Origin: Gammaproteobacteria bacterium
GTDB taxonomy: Bacteria > Pseudomonadota > Gammaproteobacteria > CAIRSR01
Assembly (NCBI GenBank): GCA_963575655.1
Contig: CAUYTY010000110.1
Location: 1-47,460 of the forward strand
DNA: 47,460 bases
Direction: 5' to 3'
Below the pieces are notes generated by a model, which saw nothing but the letters and a program-made list of their open reading frames with translations, made no database searches and was not told where the DNA came from. Positions 45,543 to 47,460 of this stretch are shown one piece after another (the first letter of the stretch is position 1; each line of letters starts with the position of its first letter). Both the position numbers and the translations under genes were made by a program.

Positions 45543-46517
45543 GTGGCATCCATGACAGCAAGGGTAGGTGCGATACGGGGAGTAGCCCTCATTACGGCGA
45601 TGTTGGTCACTGCCCTGGTGAGTCTGGTGGCCTTGGATCTAGCGGCACGTCAGCAGCTTGATGTCCGCCGCACCAGCAACCTTCTGAGCTATGACCAATC
45701 GCTCCTCTACGCCCAAGGGATGGATGCCTGGGTCACCCAGATCCTGGTGCGCGACCGCATGCAAGGGCTAGTGGATCATCTGGGGGAGGAATGGGCCATG
45801 CACCTTCCCCCCTTACCAGTGGATGGCGGGACGTTAATCGGAGAACTGGTCGATCAACAAGGACTCTACAATCTCAATAATCTGATGCCGAATAATGATG
45901 GAACGGTAAACCTGGTCGAGCGCAATCGTTTTCTGCGTTTGCTGGTAACCCAGGAAATACCCGAGGATCTCGCCGGGGCATTGGCCGACGCATTAATCGA
46001 TTGGATGGATCCGGATCAGGATCGGCGATTTCCGGGCGGGGCTGAAGACCAGGATTATCTGTTGCTCCAACCCCCCTATCGCGCCGCCAACGCCCCCCTG
46101 CGTAGCGTTAGTGAATTACGGTTGGTGAAGGGATTTACCACCGAGATCTATCGGCGTATCGCCCCCTTCGTTACTGCCCTCCCGGTGCGTACCGCAATCA
46201 ACGTCAATACTGCTCCGCTCCCTGTACTATTGGCCCTGATCCCAGACCTACGCCCCCTCGACGCTGAGGCATTAATTGAAGCGCGCGGGGCACAAGGTTA
46301 TCGGGATGCCCAGTCTTTTATCAATCAACCCCCCGTTATCAGCCGCGCTGCCGAATTACCTCTACAGACCATCGACGTAAAAACTAATTGGTTTTTGGCC
46401 CATGGCAAGGCCACCATCAGAAATCTGTCCATAGAATTTTACAGCCTACTGAATCGCACGGACGCCAACAATCAAGTCATGGTAAGGGTGCTACAACAAA
46501 CCCAGGGAATGCTGTAA
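45543..46517 (+). CDS. gspK: type II secretion minor pseudopilin GspK
   Basis: 324 residues; GTG at 45543 or ATG at 45552. The prepilin signal is AIRG-VALITAMLVTALVSLVALDL, processed after Gly by prepilin peptidase. The body matches GspK: GELVDQQGLYNLNNLM, DLAGALADALIDWMDPDQ, YRAANAPLRSVSELRLVKG and the INVNTAPLPVLLALIPDL segment. GspK sits at the tip of the pseudopilus in the periplasm with GspI/GspJ. No other gsp genes are in the window, so it is an orphan or the edge of a dispersed set. It is divergent from the cNBD-FliG gene across only 73 bp. Confidence 0.94.
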   Translation: MASMTARVGAIRGVALITAMLVTALVSLVALDLAARQQLDVRRTSNLLSYDQSLLYAQGMDAWVTQILVRDRMQGLVDHLGEEWAMHLPPLPVDGGTLIGELVDQQGLYNLNNLMPNNDGTVNLVERNRFLRLLVTQEIPEDLAGALADALIDWMDPDQDRRFPGGAEDQDYLLLQPPYRAANAPLRSVSELRLVKGFTTEIYRRIAPFVTALPVRTAINVNTAPLPVLLALIPDLRPLDAEALIEARGAQGYRDAQSFINQPPVISRAAELPLQTIDVKTNWFLAHGKATIRNLSIEFYSLLNRTDANNQVMVRVLQQTQGML

Positions 46518-46554
46518 ACCGGAAAATCAGAAAACAAAATATAACACACGATGA

Positions 46555-46603
46555 GGGGGCAGGTCTTGTCTTTTTCTATAGAAGAAAACAAGACCTGCCC
46601 CCC
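46555..46603. repeat. 49-bp palindrome after gspK
   Basis: Perfect 15-bp arms GGGGGCAGGTCTTGT (46555-46569) and ACAAGACCTGCCCCC (46589-46603) around a centre that itself contains TTCTATAGAA. It would form a strong hairpin at the gspK 3' end; no T-run. Looks like a REP-type element. Confidence 0.75.
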
Positions 46604-46635
46604 TTACATACATCAACTCGAAATTTAGAATTCTT

Positions 46636-47010
46636 CTATTGGCAGGAAAGATATCGATGGTTATGGTCGGAGAAATATATCCAGAAAAGACGCGCATTCT
46701 CGCCCCCTGGTGCCGGTAATTCGTTTGTATAAGCAACATTAACGAGATCATTCACCCCCTTAACGTACCACACGCTCCAACCAGTTGACCATTGAATCTG
46801 GTAGGCAATAATGTCCTTACGGATTAACGTCTGATCAAGTCGCCGATTAAGAGTCTCAACGCCACCGGTGTTCCATCGAGCATCAGGAGGCAGGGTGCCT
46901 GTCATCTTACATATTTCTTGAGTTGCGGCGTTGTTAATAGCCGTATCGGCGTTTGCGAACATCGATGCGGTTAACATCAACACAACAATTACTATTTTGC
47001 TTTTCATCAT
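46636..47010 (-). CDS. small secreted protein, unknown function
   Basis: 124 residues from ATG 47010 (AGGA five bases upstream). Signal peptide MKSKIVIVVLMLTASMFANA with a likely cut before DT. The mature part of about 100 residues has two cysteines (EICKMTG and the penultimate C) that could form a disulfide. It contains many aromatic residues (STGWSVWYVKG, ARLFWIYFSDHNHRYL). I do not recognise the family. The next upstream short ORF has a similar RLIWVRFSD segment, so the two may be related. Confidence 0.65.
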   Translation of the reverse strand: MMKSKIVIVVLMLTASMFANADTAINNAATQEICKMTGTLPPDARWNTGGVETLNRRLDQTLIRKDIIAYQIQWSTGWSVWYVKGVNDLVNVAYTNELPAPGGENARLFWIYFSDHNHRYLSCQ

Positions 47011-47072
47011 TAATTTCCTGTTCAGTAATGCGTGGGTAGGGCTATCCACCGATATCCATAGCGCCCCGTTTA

Positions 47073-47165
47073 CTTAACTCAAACTGCTATTGGCACGCTT
47101 TTCTCCCTCCTTTTTTGAAGGGAGAGTGACTTCTTCGTTTTTCACGTAGGAACGTAGCTTGACAA
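47073..47165. repeat. decayed type C palindromic element
   Basis: TTAACTCAAACTGCTATTGG...TTTTCTCCCTCC...GAAGGGAGAG...TTTTTCACGTAGG...GTAGCTTGA parallels the type C copies at 23125 and 33888 but with many changes. Confidence 0.5.
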
Positions 47166-47252
47166 TAGGTGGGTAGCTTTCATTCTGAATAAGAACCGAT
47201 TCTACGGATAGTCTAATTTAGCGATATTTTACCACCGCAAGTCAGTTAATAT

Positions 47253-47450
47253 TCAAGGAGGTATGGTATATAAAGCTTTATCTGAGATAAATACCTGGAT
47301 ATACGGAGAATGAGTTCCTAGATCTGGGGTATCGGAGAAACGAACCCAGATTAATCGTATCCTTCCCATTTTGATGAACGGAAATATGTTCTCATAATAT
47401 GCTGTATAATAGACCTTATCGGAAACCTCCTCATCACCCACCACAGTCAA
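47253..47450 (-). CDS. short ORF, unknown
   Basis: 65 codons from a TTG (or internal GTG) just after an in-frame stop at 47457-47459. Composition looks protein-like (YYTAYYENIFPFIKMGRIRL, then WVRFSD and YIQVFISDKALYTIPP). RLIWVRFSD resembles ARLFWIYFSD of the neighbouring secreted protein. No signal peptide and no good ribosome site, so it may be the tail of a truncated relative. Confidence 0.3.
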   Translation of the reverse strand: MTVVGDEEVSDKVYYTAYYENIFPFIKMGRIRLIWVRFSDTPDLGTHSPYIQVFISDKALYTIPP

Positions 47451-47460
47451 TATAAATCAT

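Noticed and set aside
46527-46751. Minus-strand ORF overlapping the 46555-46603 palindrome
   Set aside because: Its sequence is mostly the palindrome read through and it overlaps the better-supported secreted protein gene.

Overview
The window looks like a chromosomal segment of a Gram-negative gammaproteobacterium. The case rests on an LPS heptosyltransferase (waaC), a TorF-type porin next to glnK-amtB, ubiK and comM, rimK, a general secretion pseudopilin (gspK) and a split cobalamin-dependent ribonucleotide reductase (nrdJa/nrdJb) of the Pseudomonas kind. The CHAT protease, DUF928, two-partner-secretion and CHASE2-cyclase genes, together with many palindromic mini-elements, recall the large or filamentous sulfur-oxidising Thiotrichales/Chromatiales. 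That finer placement is inference.

Layout. 1-8000, minus strand: a complete F1Fo-ATP synthase operon, atpI-atpB-atpE-atpF-atpH-atpA-atpG-atpD-atpC, followed by a half-deleted CBS-domain gene. The ATP synthase has a very short epsilon subunit and an AtpZ-like subunit I, which is unusual for a gammaproteobacterium. 8000-11400: a gene-poor stretch, two small membrane proteins, a decayed transposase, a 150-bp mini-element, panB, and a highly structured sequence with IS200/IS605-like ends that looks like a solitary IscB omega-RNA (HEARO) element without its nuclease gene. 11400-20130: housekeeping genes glnK-amtB, torF-like, ubiK, comM, lpdA with a fused lipoyl domain, pyrE and rimK. 20130-22240: a small islet of defence and toxin debris (caspase remnant, UPF0175/DUF3368 toxin-antitoxin pair, broken TIR gene, IS remnant) and comFB. 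22390-27020: nrdJb and nrdJa. NrdJa carries a 375-residue LAGLIDADG intein in its active-site loop; upstream are a promoter and two NrdR boxes. 27500-31750: a cyclic-nucleotide-binding-fold protein, a PilZ-GAF protein, waaC and rsmB.

31800-45470, all on the minus strand, is the most interesting part. In transcription order it encodes a cyclic-nucleotide-binding protein fused to a FliG C-terminal-like rotor domain, a second cyclic-nucleotide-binding protein, MotA, MotB, a TpsA filamentous-haemagglutinin exoprotein, a TPR-CHAT protease, a DUF928 protein, a TpsB/FhaC outer-membrane transporter and a CHASE2 adenylate/guanylate cyclase. One reading is a cyclic-nucleotide-controlled motility and adhesion system, in which the cyclase makes the signal, the fusion protein senses it and touches a MotAB stator, and the two-partner system exports an adhesin that the CHAT protease might process. 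The domains are seen in the sequence; the joint function is inference.

45540-47460 holds an orphan gspK, a small secreted protein and a short unclassified ORF. A family of short palindromic elements with ends like TTAACCCAAGTTGCCACCTA is scattered through the window and often sits exactly at stop codons.
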